A stretch of DNA of 40,803 bases from JAYZQT01 sp964412235 (GTDB taxonomy: Bacteria; Pseudomonadota; Alphaproteobacteria; MPNO01; UBA830): the NCBI GenBank assembly GCA_964412235.1, contig CAYPNT010000016.1, positions 1-40,803 on the forward strand, written 5' to 3'. The translations under genes were made by a program, and so were the position numbers. This document shows, in pieces, positions 1 to 9,101 of the stretch; positions within the stretch are counted from its first letter, which is position 1, and every line of letters starts with the position of its first letter. The notes beneath the pieces are model-generated. The model was not told the origin of the DNA. It did no database searches and saw only the letters and a list, made by a program, of their open reading frames with translations.

Positions 1-432
1 AGTACCTGCCGCAAGATCCTTGCTATATTTTGCCTTCATCATTGCTGGAATAGCCATTAGGCCCACGACAATTTCAACCGCGCCGACCACACCGGACGAC
101 GCTGCAAAAATACCGCACATAATTATGGTAGTTATACCGAGACCACCTCGAAAACCGCCAAACCAAATTTTAATAGCCTCAAATAACTTTGCCGCAATAC
201 CCGCTCGCTCTAGCATCGCGCCCATAAACACAAAGAGAGGTATCGCCGCCAGTATGAAATTTGATGAGACATCATACATACGGCTATGAAATTGTGTGGG
301 CAGGTTCATACCAAATTCAAACAACCCAAAGAAAAACGCTGTAGTAATGAGGCTCAGCGCGACAGGTATTCCGGCAAAAACCAAAATAAAAAGCATTGGG
401 AACATAAACACTGCGAGCGAAATATCAGCCAC
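1..432 (-). CDS. dctM: TRAP transporter large permease DctM, N-terminal part (cut by window edge)
   Basis: Reading the minus strand from a GTG at 432 gives 144 open codons that run off the left edge. The protein starts MADISLAVFMFPMLF and continues with hydrophobic segments, including AAIPLFVFMGAMLERAG near residues 55-71 and CGIFAASSGVVGAVEIVVG near 100-118. These are typical of the DctM subunit, the sodium-driven transport channel of TRAP systems for organic acids. The GTG overlaps the end of the DctQ gene by 8 bases, suggesting translational coupling. The C-terminal two thirds lie outside the window. A second complete DctM (15948-17267) belongs to a separate system. The family is clear; the substrate is unknown. 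Confidence 0.9.
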   Translation of the reverse strand, partial: MADISLAVFMFPMLFILVFAGIPVALSLITTAFFFGLFEFGMNLPTQFHSRMYDVSSNFILAAIPLFVFMGAMLERAGIAAKLFEAIKIWFGGFRGGLGITTIIMCGIFAASSGVVGAVEIVVGLMAIPAMMKAKYSKDLAAGT

Positions 433-976
433 GTGGCCCATCCATTTCTTCAACTTCCGAAACGTAGAGTGGCGACACACCTAACCCCAGGACACTCCGA
501 AAATGCCTAATGCACTCTGCAATTGTCTGCAGAAAGAACGACGCAACCCCAATAAACATACCCGCAAACAAAGGCCAAAGTAGGGGCTTCCAGGGACTAA
601 CCGGATCGAGTTGGTCCGTGACGTAAGCCTCAAACCATCCTACATAGGTGCCAATGAGCATGAAGCTTAGAGCCGGAAACACAAGACAAAGATAGACGAC
701 AATATTGATCCAATCTTGCGAACGAATTGGCAGCCGCGAAGACAGAAAATCAATACGTATATGACCACGGTTACGTAGAGTGTAGCCAGCGGCTACCAGA
801 AACCCCACACCATTTGCCATATAAGCAATGTCATAAGCCCACAACGTCGGAGCGGAAAAGACCCTGCGCGAAACGACCTCGTACATCATGTCAATAATGA
901 GCACTGCAAGCAGAAACATTGCGACCACGGCGAGAGCCGTAGAAATTTTATCTACAAGAGTCAAAAATCGTGTCAT
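425..976 (-). CDS. dctQ: TRAP transporter small permease DctQ
   Basis: This is a protein of about 183 residues with four hydrophobic segments, at roughly residues 8-32, 46-65, 88-112 and 128-150. That is the usual size and topology of DctQ, the small membrane subunit pairing with DctM. The motif region RGHIRIDFL after the second helix is characteristic of the family. I start at the ATG at 976; an in-frame TTG at 991 would add five residues, but neither has a convincing Shine-Dalgarno site. The gene lies 68 bases downstream of the first DctP gene and overlaps the following DctM start by 8 bases, so DctP-DctP-DctQ-DctM form one minus-strand operon. Confidence 0.9.
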   Translation of the reverse strand: MTRFLTLVDKISTALAVVAMFLLAVLIIDMMYEVVSRRVFSAPTLWAYDIAYMANGVGFLVAAGYTLRNRGHIRIDFLSSRLPIRSQDWINIVVYLCLVFPALSFMLIGTYVGWFEAYVTDQLDPVSPWKPLLWPLFAGMFIGVASFFLQTIAECIRHFRSVLGLGVSPLYVSEVEEMDGPRG

Positions 977-1044
977 ACAATTTACTATCAAAGTGTGGCA
1001 CCGGGACTAATTTCCCCGGTGCCACTAACAGGTGATGCGTTTTT

Positions 1045-2127
1045 TTAGTTATGCCTGTATACGCCGTACTTCTTCCATTTGTCATAAAAGGCCCAGTACG
1101 AACCTGAGACACGGGCCATCCACGGATTACCCTTTGCTGTCTGTTTCTTAGCTGCAGCCTCTGCCCAGGCACGCCCCAATTGCTCTATCTTCAATTGAGA
1201 AGCTTTATCCAGCGTAACCCAGGTGTTGCGCCCAGCCATAAGTTTTTTCATGGCCGCAAGATCCGCTACGCCTACCTTAACTGCTGTTTGAAGCGCTGAG
1301 TACTGACCGGCTGCCTCAATCTGCTGTTGGATCGTTTTGGGTAATTTTTTCCAATCACTCTGACGGAAAACCGCTTCGTTCATATGCGAAGGCGAATGTA
1401 TTCCTGGCATGATTATATATTTAGCCACCTTGTGAAACCCAAGTTTTATGTTGGTCGAAGGTGTCACAAACTCTGTGGCGTCAATAACCCGACGTTCAAG
1501 AGCGGTATATATGTCCGCTGGCGGAATTACAGTCGCTGAAGCACCGACCTGTTTGAGAATATCAGCCCACGCTCCCGCTGTTCTAATCTTCATCCCTTTA
1601 AGGTCAGCAAGCTTTTCAACTCTCTTATGTGAATGCAGAAAAAATTCCGTAGATCCCATACCCGTGATCACCGGATGTAATTGTTGTGTACTGTGCCGGA
1701 AATCTTGAAGCTGCTTGGTTCCATCCCCAGCCATATACCAGTGCATAAACTCTTCCATCGGCATACCACCGACCATACCCCCCAAAATGCCATTCGCGGG
1801 ATCGGTGTTTAACGCAAAGCCAGGATAGCAAAAGCAAATGTCGGCGGTGCCTTTTTGAACGGCCTTCCAAGCGTCAAAGGGTCCGGCGAGAACACCCACA
1901 CCATAGCCTTTTATCTTCACCTGACCATTCGTAAACAAATGCACGGCGTCAATAAAACGCTGCATATAGTTGTTCCATGTTCCCGATTTCAAGGGTACGT
2001 ATGAGGTAAGTTTAAATTGATATTTTTGGGCCGATACTGGTGCAGAGGTACCGGATAAAAAAACAGTTCCAACAGCCATAAGCGCGGAAAACGCTGCTAC
2101 CTTACCAAACCTTTTCAGATGTCTCAT
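1045..2127 (-). CDS. dctP: TRAP transporter substrate-binding protein DctP (copy 1)
   Basis: This is a 360-residue periplasmic binding protein. A signal peptide with a basic start (MRHLKRFGK), a hydrophobic core and a likely cleavage after PVSA near residue 33 precedes the mature domain. The DctP signature region DLKGMKIRTAGAWADIL near residues 186-202 carries the Arg that in this family contacts the substrate carboxylate. A strong ribosome binding site (GAGGAGGAG) precedes the ATG. The gene is a near duplicate of the next one upstream (2197-3276): by eye the mature parts are about four-fifths identical, with a one-residue indel near residue 150. Both end in YGVYRHN. The ligand is probably an organic acid but cannot be read from the sequence. 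Confidence 0.93.
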   Translation of the reverse strand: MRHLKRFGKVAAFSALMAVGTVFLSGTSAPVSAQKYQFKLTSYVPLKSGTWNNYMQRFIDAVHLFTNGQVKIKGYGVGVLAGPFDAWKAVQKGTADICFCYPGFALNTDPANGILGGMVGGMPMEEFMHWYMAGDGTKQLQDFRHSTQQLHPVITGMGSTEFFLHSHKRVEKLADLKGMKIRTAGAWADILKQVGASATVIPPADIYTALERRVIDATEFVTPSTNIKLGFHKVAKYIIMPGIHSPSHMNEAVFRQSDWKKLPKTIQQQIEAAGQYSALQTAVKVGVADLAAMKKLMAGRNTWVTLDKASQLKIEQLGRAWAEAAAKKQTAKGNPWMARVSGSYWAFYDKWKKYGVYRHN

Positions 2128-2196
2128 CGTCTCCTCCTCTATAAGTTTTAGTTTTGGCGACGCCCAAGTTAGTTATCGGACGCCGCCACATTTCTT

Positions 2197-3276
2197 TTAA
2201 TTATGTCGGTAAACGCCGTATTTCTTCCATTCGTCGTAGAAGCCCCAATAGGACTTTGATACTTTGGCCATCCAAGGGTTTCCTTTTGCGGTCTGTTTCT
2301 TAGCAGCCTGCTCGGACCACACTCGACCTAACTCTTCGACCTTCGCGATTGTTGCCGGATCAAGAGTAACCCACGTGTTTTTCCCAGCTTTGAGTTTTTT
2401 TACAGCTGCAACATCAGCGACGCCCATATGCATTGCCGTTCTGAACGCAGAGTACAACCCTGCTGCATCTATTTGTTTTTGAAGCTGTTTCGGCAATTTC
2501 TGCCAATCAGCCAAGCGAAATACAGCTTCATTCATGTGGCTGGGATTGTGGATGCCTGGCATAATAATAAACTTAGCAATCTTGTGAAAACCAAGCTTAA
2601 TATTGGTTGCTGGTGTTATGAATTCGGTTGCATCTATAACACGACGCTCCAGGGCCGTGTAGATATCTGCGGGTGGTATAACCGTTGCCGAGGCGCCTAC
2701 CATTTGCAGTATATCAGCCCACGCACCTGCGGTTCGAATTTTCATACCTTTTAGGTCTGAGATTTTCTGTACCTTTTTATGCGAATGCATGAAGAATTCT
2801 GTTGAGCCCATCCCAGTCAATACAGGATGAAGACCTTGGGAATGTCTAAAGTCCTGCAGGAGTTTTAGGCCCCCGCCCGAGACATACCAATGCATAAATT
2901 CCTCCATTGGCATCCCGCCGACCATTCCACCCAATATACCGTTAGCGGGGTCCGAATTAAGAGCAAATCCAGGATAGCAATAACAAATATCCGCGGTGCC
3001 TTTCTTAACGGCCTTCCAAGCATCAAAGGGACCCGCGAGTACACCCACCCCGTAGCCTTTTATTTTTGCCTGGTTGCTTGTGAATAAATGCACCGAATCG
3101 ATAAACCGCTGCATATAATTGTTCCATGTCCCTGACTTTAAAGGCACATAGGAAGTAATTTTAAATTTATATTTATCTGCCATCACCGGGGCTGAACTAC
3201 CCGATGCAAAAATAGTACCTACAGCTAACAGCCCGGAAAATACTGCAACACGAATAAAACTCTTATTTTTGCTCAT
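2197..3276 (-). CDS. dctP: TRAP transporter substrate-binding protein DctP (copy 2, first gene of operon)
   Basis: This is a 359-residue paralogue of the neighbouring DctP, with an N-terminal signal peptide (cleavage likely after PVMA near residue 33) and the same DctP core (DLKGMKIRTAGAWADIL). A GGAGAAGAG ribosome binding site precedes the ATG. It is the promoter-proximal gene of the minus-strand TRAP operon and diverges from the CoA ligase at 3563. The two copies differ mostly in surface-type residues of the C-terminal third, while the substrate-pocket region (PPADIYTALERRVIDATEF) is nearly invariant. This suggests a recent tandem duplication feeding one DctQM permease, possibly with slightly different ligand ranges (inference). 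Confidence 0.93.
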   Translation of the reverse strand: MSKNKSFIRVAVFSGLLAVGTIFASGSSAPVMADKYKFKITSYVPLKSGTWNNYMQRFIDSVHLFTSNQAKIKGYGVGVLAGPFDAWKAVKKGTADICYCYPGFALNSDPANGILGGMVGGMPMEEFMHWYVSGGGLKLLQDFRHSQGLHPVLTGMGSTEFFMHSHKKVQKISDLKGMKIRTAGAWADILQMVGASATVIPPADIYTALERRVIDATEFITPATNIKLGFHKIAKFIIMPGIHNPSHMNEAVFRLADWQKLPKQLQKQIDAAGLYSAFRTAMHMGVADVAAVKKLKAGKNTWVTLDPATIAKVEELGRVWSEQAAKKQTAKGNPWMAKVSKSYWGFYDEWKKYGVYRHN

Positions 3277-3397
3277 ACTCTTCTCCTTCTACCACTTTTA
3301 TAGTTTTTAATGCTCTATCCAATTTATTTCGATGCGTGGGTGCGGACCGACTCCCACCCTATCTTTCTCTTTACTACGTTCGATTTAACCCTGCTTG

Positions 3398-3419
3398 TGA
3401 CGTATTGACAATGGCGTCA
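3398..3419. promoter_or_regulatory. Candidate operator/promoter in the divergent region (TGACG-N12-CGTCA)
   Basis: In the 286-base spacer between the divergent TRAP operon and CoA ligase gene, TGACG (3398-3402) and CGTCA (3415-3419) form an inverted repeat. It brackets TTGACA at 3405-3410, a perfect -35 hexamer on the plus strand. No good -10 box sits at the expected distance, so the promoter assignment is weak. A shared operator controlling uptake and CoA activation together is an inference. Confidence 0.25.
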
Positions 3420-3524
3420 TCATAAAAAGATTTGTGCGTAAAAAGAGTTCACGGATATGCGTGTTAATTGTGTAACAATGTGTTTTCTAAACTAGTTAAA
3501 CCCTACCACTGAAAATACAAAAAA

Positions 3525-3548
3525 GGAGTGGCTTCCCCTTAAAAGCCA
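3525..3548 (+). promoter_or_regulatory. GGAG site followed by a hairpin ahead of the ligase start
   Basis: A GGAG site at 3525-3528 is too far (about 34 bases) from the ATG at 3563 to act directly. The bases between can fold: TGGCTT (3529-3534) pairs with AAGCCA (3543-3548) around an 8-base loop. Folding would bring GGAG to within about 14 bases of the ATG, or next to the in-frame TTG at 3551. This is visible pairing only; a functional role is speculation. Confidence 0.2.
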
Positions 3549-3562
3549 ACTTGCTATTAAGA

Positions 3563-5191
3563 ATGCGAAAAACGGATCTCATCGACGATATAGAAGCCCA
3601 GCCCGATCGTATATGCCTACTGGATGAGCTTAATTATCCAGATACCCTGAACGTAGTGGAAATAATGCACCGAAGGGCCACCGAACATGAATGGCTGGAA
3701 AAAACAGTTATATATTCTGATAACGCTAGCGTTACGTACGGTGAGCTTTTTGATGATATCAAAAAGTTGGCTACGGTAATGTTGGAGGCCGGAGTACACC
3801 CCGGCAACCGCGTATTAATCCGCTGTATAGACTCGCCCGACGCGGTGATTTCATTTCTTGCCGTACAGGCCATTGGCGCTGTTGCCGTGCCGACTTTCGC
3901 ACAACTACGCACGGAGGATATAATCTATCGTGTAAACGATACTGGAGCTGTTCTCGCATTGGTCGGCAATAACTTTGCAGAAGAGTTTCTAAATGTTTCC
4001 ACTCGCTGCCCCACGTTGACCACCGTGATTGCCCTACCCTCAGATCCCACGGGCAAATACAAAACTCTGAGTGATTATCTTCCCGATGATAAAACGGAAA
4101 TACCATTTTCGAAAACACATGCCGATGACTTGGCTCTTATAGCGTATACATCAGGCACAACCGGGCGACCCAAGGGTACCGCCCACAGCCATCGCGACTT
4201 ATTGGCAGCCTCGGATACTTATAGCCGACATTGTATCGGCACAACCACCAACGACATTCTTGTTGGGCCACCTTCTCTACCTTTCACAATGGGTGCCGCA
4301 TTTTTTATATATTACACCCTGCCTTTTGGTGCGGCAGCAATCCTTAGTTCTGATAAATCTGCTAAAAATTTTGCGGAGCTTATAAATAGGCATCAAGCCA
4401 CCGTCTTCGTGGGGGTTCCTACTTTTTACAAACAGTTTCTTACCTACTTAGAGGAACAAAAACTTGAAATTCCTTCAATTCGGATGTCACTGGTTGGCGG
4501 CGAGCCGCTTTACCCTGAGTTGGAAGAACGTTGGCGGCGTACAACGGACCTGGCGCTTGAACAATTTATCGGATCGACAGAAATGTTTCACATTTACATT
4601 GGATATCAGCACGGTGTGGAAGCTCCCCGCACAGGTGTCTTGGGAAGGGCAATTCCAGGGTACGAAGTCTCTGTTCGTGACCCTGAAACATTTGAAGAAA
4701 TGCCTGATGAAGAACACGGTCTTTTGTGTTCCCGAGGACCTACATCGACCGCATACTGGAGCCCCAAAGAAATACAAGGAGAAATGGTACGAAACGGCTG
4801 GAACATTGCAAAAGATACGGTCTGGAAAGACGCCGAAGGGTATATCCATTTTGTCGCCCGAGCCGATGAAATGATCGTCACGGGAGGGTTTAACGTGGCC
4901 CCTACGGATGTTGAACAAGTGTTGGTGCAACACCCTTCAGTTCAGGAATGCGGATGTGTTGCATCTCCAGACAATACCGGTACAAGGATTCACGTTGTGA
5001 AAGCATTTATAGTATTGAAAAAAGACTATAATCCATCTCAGGGATTAATTGGGGAACTCCAAGATTATTTTAAGGAAAACGGGCCACCTTTCATGTACCC
5101 GCGAAAAATTGAGTTTGTGGACTCACTCCCCAAGGGGATTACTGGTAAATTATTAAGATCAGAGTTAAGACGACGTGAACTTGCCGAATAG
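3563..5191 (+). CDS. Aryl/benzoate-type CoA ligase (AMP-forming)
   Basis: This is a member of the ANL superfamily of adenylating enzymes, 542 residues from the ATG at 3563. An upstream in-frame TTG at 3551 is possible. The ATP-binding P-loop YTSGTTGRPKG lies near residues 195-205, GSTE near 337-340, the adenylate-binding hinge region YIHFVARADEMIVTGGFNV near 427-445, and the catalytic Lys motif PKGITGKLLR near the C-terminus. The block with VRNGWNIAKDT and ARADEMIVTGGFNVAPTDVE resembles benzoate-CoA and 2-aminobenzoate-CoA ligases more than fatty-acyl ligases, so an aromatic acid is the likeliest substrate (inference). It leads a plus-strand cluster with a flavin monooxygenase 51 bases downstream. 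Specificity cannot be fixed from sequence. Confidence 0.88.
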   Translation: MRKTDLIDDIEAQPDRICLLDELNYPDTLNVVEIMHRRATEHEWLEKTVIYSDNASVTYGELFDDIKKLATVMLEAGVHPGNRVLIRCIDSPDAVISFLAVQAIGAVAVPTFAQLRTEDIIYRVNDTGAVLALVGNNFAEEFLNVSTRCPTLTTVIALPSDPTGKYKTLSDYLPDDKTEIPFSKTHADDLALIAYTSGTTGRPKGTAHSHRDLLAASDTYSRHCIGTTTNDILVGPPSLPFTMGAAFFIYYTLPFGAAAILSSDKSAKNFAELINRHQATVFVGVPTFYKQFLTYLEEQKLEIPSIRMSLVGGEPLYPELEERWRRTTDLALEQFIGSTEMFHIYIGYQHGVEAPRTGVLGRAIPGYEVSVRDPETFEEMPDEEHGLLCSRGPTSTAYWSPKEIQGEMVRNGWNIAKDTVWKDAEGYIHFVARADEMIVTGGFNVAPTDVEQVLVQHPSVQECGCVASPDNTGTRIHVVKAFIVLKKDYNPSQGLIGELQDYFKENGPPFMYPRKIEFVDSLPKGITGKLLRSELRRRELAE

Positions 5192-5242
5192 GACACAATA
5201 AAACTATTTTCTATACTTTTTGTTAAGCCCATTGGAGGAAAT

Positions 5243-6376
5243 ATGGCACTAGGCGAAGAGATTATTATAGGTACATCCATCAACAATACGATGGGAATTA
5301 CGGGAAAAAGCTACGACCTAAAACAATTGGTACACGCCGCGGTCGAGGCTGAAGCTATGGGCTTTGACGGCGTCTGGGTACATGACGGATTTACGGGCCG
5401 AAGAACGACCGCATCGTTTTGCCCAATAAACGCGTTGACCGCCGTCGCAGCATTAACTGAACGAATAAAGTTGATGACGGGGATCCTAATACCGCAGATT
5501 AGAAACCCAGTTCACGTAGCCCAACAATGGGCAACCCTTTGGGACGTATCTGAAGGACGTGCCGTCATGGGTGCTGGTACGGGGGCGGGTAAGAACACAA
5601 TTTATAAACGTCAGTTTGACGCATTGGCGGCAGTCCGCGGAAAAGACAAGAGCACGTTGAACCCGGAAGAATTTTTCAATCAAAGGACAGCATTATTCGC
5701 GGAATGTTTAGATGTAATGAACAGGCTTTGGACAGAAGACAAACTTGCTTATGACGGAAAGTTTTACAAATTTGGGCCTATGACATTGGGTGTCGCGCGA
5801 CCAAGCAAAAAACCCCCAATACTCGTAGGGGGCGGTATTTATATACCAATTGAGGGGACTGGCGCACATCACTACCATTGGAGTAGCGAACTTGCCGGAA
5901 CGCTCATGATGGGACCTAAAATCAGACGAATAATTGCAGAACAAGGCGATGGGTGGTTAGCCGTGCATCCGACGGCCGATGAATATAGGGATATTTGGTC
6001 GGACGTATCTGATATCGCGGTGAGTATTGGTAAGGATCCAGCGTCAAAACCGGCCTATGGGGGAGGACGAGTTTTAGGAATGAACTGGTTTACAAACTGT
6101 GATGACGACCCGCAAAAAGCCTGGGAAGGTGTTCAAAACCAATTGACGGATTTTCATGGGCCGCCTGAGGGGAAAAGCAAAGCATCAACCGACCTTGTCG
6201 ACCGATGGGCCCTGTCCGGGAACCCAGAGCAAATAGCCGAAAAAATCAACCGGTATATCGATCTGGGTGTTTCGGTCTTTCAACTTGTAATAGCTTCACC
6301 TAATCAACTCGAAATGATGAAACGAATAGCTGAGCATGTCTTGCCACTCGTTAATAGAAAAGTTGTTAAGACATAA
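5243..6376 (+). CDS. LLM-class flavin-dependent oxidoreductase
   Basis: This is a 377-residue TIM-barrel protein of the luciferase-like monooxygenase family. The N-terminal strand EEIIIGTSI, the helix EAEAMGFDGVWVHDG, the segment LMTGILIPQIRNPVHVAQQWATL near residues 78-100 and the flavin-site region GRAVMGAGTGAG near 108-119 are typical. Such enzymes use FMNH2 (often from a separate reductase) or F420 to oxygenate or reduce small organics. A good GGAGGAAAT ribosome binding site precedes the ATG. It lies between the aryl-CoA ligase and an amidohydrolase, suggesting an oxidative step on a CoA ester or nitrogen-containing ring. It is one of four members of this family in the window; substrate and cofactor choice are unknown. 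Confidence 0.88.
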   Translation: MALGEEIIIGTSINNTMGITGKSYDLKQLVHAAVEAEAMGFDGVWVHDGFTGRRTTASFCPINALTAVAALTERIKLMTGILIPQIRNPVHVAQQWATLWDVSEGRAVMGAGTGAGKNTIYKRQFDALAAVRGKDKSTLNPEEFFNQRTALFAECLDVMNRLWTEDKLAYDGKFYKFGPMTLGVARPSKKPPILVGGGIYIPIEGTGAHHYHWSSELAGTLMMGPKIRRIIAEQGDGWLAVHPTADEYRDIWSDVSDIAVSIGKDPASKPAYGGGRVLGMNWFTNCDDDPQKAWEGVQNQLTDFHGPPEGKSKASTDLVDRWALSGNPEQIAEKINRYIDLGVSVFQLVIASPNQLEMMKRIAEHVLPLVNRKVVKT

Positions 6377-6469
6377 CCCGTTGTATCGTCGAAGGCATGC
6401 ATTTCGCGATGCGAGACAAAATTGCAAGCGTTGTGAAATGAGTAAAAACTTATAGATCAGGCAAAATGT

Positions 6470-7699
6470 ATGGATTTGCGCGGCCGATTAAAAATTAAAC
6501 CCGAAAGATTAATGAAAGACCTTCGTGATCTTGCCGAAATTGGCAAGCTCACGACAGGTGTCAGTCGCACCTCCCTCTCTAATGCTGATCTTGAAGCCCG
6601 GCATTGGCTGCTAAAAAGAATGTCCGACGCGGATCTCGAGGCCACAATAGACAATGTTGGAAACGTACACGGGCAAATTAACACTGATGCAAAAACTGTG
6701 ATTATCGGCTCTCATACCGATTCTGTTCCTGTGGGTGGGTGGTTAGACGGTTCGCTGGGCGTTATTTATGGCCTCGAAATTGCTCGAACGGTCATGGAGA
6801 CGGGCTATCATAATAAAATAGGCATCCACGCCCTATCATTCATGGATGAGGAAGGGACATACCTTGCCTGCCTTGGAAGTCGAAAATTTTGCCAGGAATT
6901 GAGTGATGACGAAATGGCCGAAGGTCAGAACCCTGAAGGGGAAAAGCTCACGGACGCTCTAAACCGCGCTGGTTTAACTACAAACCGGGAGATGTGCCTA
7001 GATCCCAGCGCCCTGGCGTACCTAGAAGCGCACATTGAGCAAGGTCCCCGACTCGAAGCAGAACAAAAGGCCATCGGTATCGTGACCGGAATAGTCGGGA
7101 TCCGTCGCTTCCGCATAGAAATAATCGGTGAAGCAGACCACGCCGGCACCGTCCCGATGTCTATGAGAAAAGATGCCGGAACAGCAGCAATCAGACTTTC
7201 CCACCGTGTCCTGGAAACCCTTGAGAGTTGCAAAGGTCACGATTCCGTTTGGAATATTGGTTTTGTGAACTTTGAACCCGGAGCAGCGAACGTCGTCCCG
7301 GCCAAAGCGGAGCTTATATATGAAATACGTGATCTTGATGAAATCGTCTTAGACCGAATGGAGGGGGCCATCCGTGACATATGCGAAACCGCAAATCAGG
7401 GCCACCTTCTCCAGTATACAATGACGAAAACGATCGACATCACACCATCCGCTATGGACAACACACTGTCTAATGACATTCTAGACGCCGCGGACCGCAT
7501 AGGCGCACCCCACATGACAATGCCTAGCGGAGCGGGTCACGATGCAATGGTTTTTGCCCGTCACATCCCCTCGGCCATGCTTTTCATACCAAGCATAAAT
7601 GGCAAAAGCCACTCAGAGGCTGAGGATACTTTAGAAAACGATATTATATTGGGCTGTCAAGTACTTGCAGGAACTATTGAGTGTATTTTCTCAACTTAA
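6470..7699 (+). CDS. M20-family amidase/N-carbamoyl hydrolase (AllC/HyuC-like)
   Basis: This is a 409-residue zinc hydrolase of the family of allantoate amidohydrolase, beta-ureidopropionase and L-carbamoylase. The metal ligands are visible: His82 in GSHTDSVPVGGWLDG with Asp93, the Glu pair in FMDEEG near 124-129, HIEQG near 188-192, and the late SHSEAE near 384. The dimerisation/lid domain carries EADHAGTVPM near 221-230, where the bridging His that contacts substrate in this family sits. These enzymes release CO2 and ammonia or an amine from N-carbamoyl compounds. The gene follows the flavin monooxygenase by 93 bases and precedes an aminotransferase, so a ring-opening and nitrogen-release sequence is plausible (inference). 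The exact substrate is unknown. Confidence 0.9.
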   Translation: MDLRGRLKIKPERLMKDLRDLAEIGKLTTGVSRTSLSNADLEARHWLLKRMSDADLEATIDNVGNVHGQINTDAKTVIIGSHTDSVPVGGWLDGSLGVIYGLEIARTVMETGYHNKIGIHALSFMDEEGTYLACLGSRKFCQELSDDEMAEGQNPEGEKLTDALNRAGLTTNREMCLDPSALAYLEAHIEQGPRLEAEQKAIGIVTGIVGIRRFRIEIIGEADHAGTVPMSMRKDAGTAAIRLSHRVLETLESCKGHDSVWNIGFVNFEPGAANVVPAKAELIYEIRDLDEIVLDRMEGAIRDICETANQGHLLQYTMTKTIDITPSAMDNTLSNDILDAADRIGAPHMTMPSGAGHDAMVFARHIPSAMLFIPSINGKSHSEAEDTLENDIILGCQVLAGTIECIFST

Positions 7700-7828
7700 A
7701 CTAGAAACTCTATTAACGTTACAACCCACTAGGTATCCATAAGGCGCCCTAGATTTTTAACATCACCTGGACTACCACTACTGCAAAGAGTGTGCAGATC
7801 TGGCAATTTCTTTACCAAGGATAACGTG

Positions 7829-8968
7829 ATGCGGCCTTTCCAGAAACGAAACAAACATTTCGAAGCGCTCGTAGCCGATTCCGACCTCATATGGATGGGG
7901 CAGAATACGAACCACCTGCCGACTCATCCCGCGGTAAAACAGGCGATGGTCGCCACGATAGAAAACGAAGACTACCATGCCTACGCGCCACCTATCGGTT
8001 TAGAGGAACTAAGGGCTTTGATGTTGTCCGATTTTGGCATCCAAGATGCCGATATACTCATTACCGACGGTGCTATTGAGGGCCTTTATCATGCCTGTCG
8101 TCAGTTTTTAGCAGATGGCGAAATAATGATTACGACGGATCCAGGGTGGCCCTGGCCAGAGGCTTTCGCAAAGTTATCGGGTGCAGAGGTCCTAACATTA
8201 CCAATATATGAACCAGAGCTCAATTATAAGCTCGGTATAAAACAGCTTGAAGAAGCTGTAAGCCGAGGCAACGTTAAATTAATCTATCTGATTGATCCCC
8301 TTAATCCACTAGGCATTGGATACACTGAAGACGAAATCGCAGCGTTCGCCGCGATCGCTCGAAGAGCTAATTCTTGGCTCGTCCATGATTGTACATACCG
8401 GCACTTCGCCCACCATCACACACTTGCATACCATTACTATCCAGAACGAACGATCACGACATACAGCTTCTCGAAATGGCTCGGCCTTGCAGGTATGCGT
8501 CTAGGCGGATTAATGGCACGTCCCGAAGTAATAGAAACGCTTTCGGAAGGCCAACCAAACGCATTGGGTTCAAACCTAATATCCCAGCGGGGAGCAATAG
8601 CGGGACTGAAATATAAATCGGAATGGTTCCCTGAAGTAAACCGGATACAGCGGGCTAACCAACGAGCGATCTTTGATACCGTACAAACAATCAATGGACT
8701 GAGCATGCCGGTCTATCCTTCAAACGGAAATTTCGTGGTAATTGACTGTAGCGCCGCAGAAATCGCACCAGAGACATTGGTAACCCTTTATCTAGACCGC
8801 GGCATTATGATCCGACAAGCCGCATATCAGTCTAAACACTATGCGAACCGGTTCGTAAAAGTTTCCACTACCGTACCCGAATGGCAGGCCCAAAGATTTT
8901 GCGCGGAACTTTCGGAAGTCATATCTGCAGCACGGAATTATAAAGAAACCGATCGCGCATTCTTCTAA
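7829..8968 (+). CDS. PLP-dependent aminotransferase, class I/II
   Basis: This is a 379-residue fold-type I aminotransferase. The Schiff-base Lys is Lys216 in YSFSKWLGLAGMRLGG, DPLNPLG near 156-162 replaces the usual NPxNPTG, and HDCTY near 186-190 holds the Asp and Tyr that contact the PLP ring. I start at the ATG at 7829 because AAGGA sits 7 bases upstream; an in-frame GTG at 7790 would add 13 residues that do not look like the family. It is the last gene of the plus-strand cluster that begins with the CoA ligase. It could process an amino acid released by the M20 hydrolase upstream (inference). Specificity is unknown. Confidence 0.88.
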   Translation: MRPFQKRNKHFEALVADSDLIWMGQNTNHLPTHPAVKQAMVATIENEDYHAYAPPIGLEELRALMLSDFGIQDADILITDGAIEGLYHACRQFLADGEIMITTDPGWPWPEAFAKLSGAEVLTLPIYEPELNYKLGIKQLEEAVSRGNVKLIYLIDPLNPLGIGYTEDEIAAFAAIARRANSWLVHDCTYRHFAHHHTLAYHYYPERTITTYSFSKWLGLAGMRLGGLMARPEVIETLSEGQPNALGSNLISQRGAIAGLKYKSEWFPEVNRIQRANQRAIFDTVQTINGLSMPVYPSNGNFVVIDCSAAEIAPETLVTLYLDRGIMIRQAAYQSKHYANRFVKVSTTVPEWQAQRFCAELSEVISAARNYKETDRAFF

Positions 8969-9101
8969 TCACGCTAGATGATGCGTCGATAAAACAAGAA
9001 TTAAAAACATATACAATTGACCTTTCTCACACTAAAAACATGTGGTGAAAACAGGTTCCAATCAAGAAGTAGGTGCCCTACTGTTTCCGGTTATCGACTA
9101 T

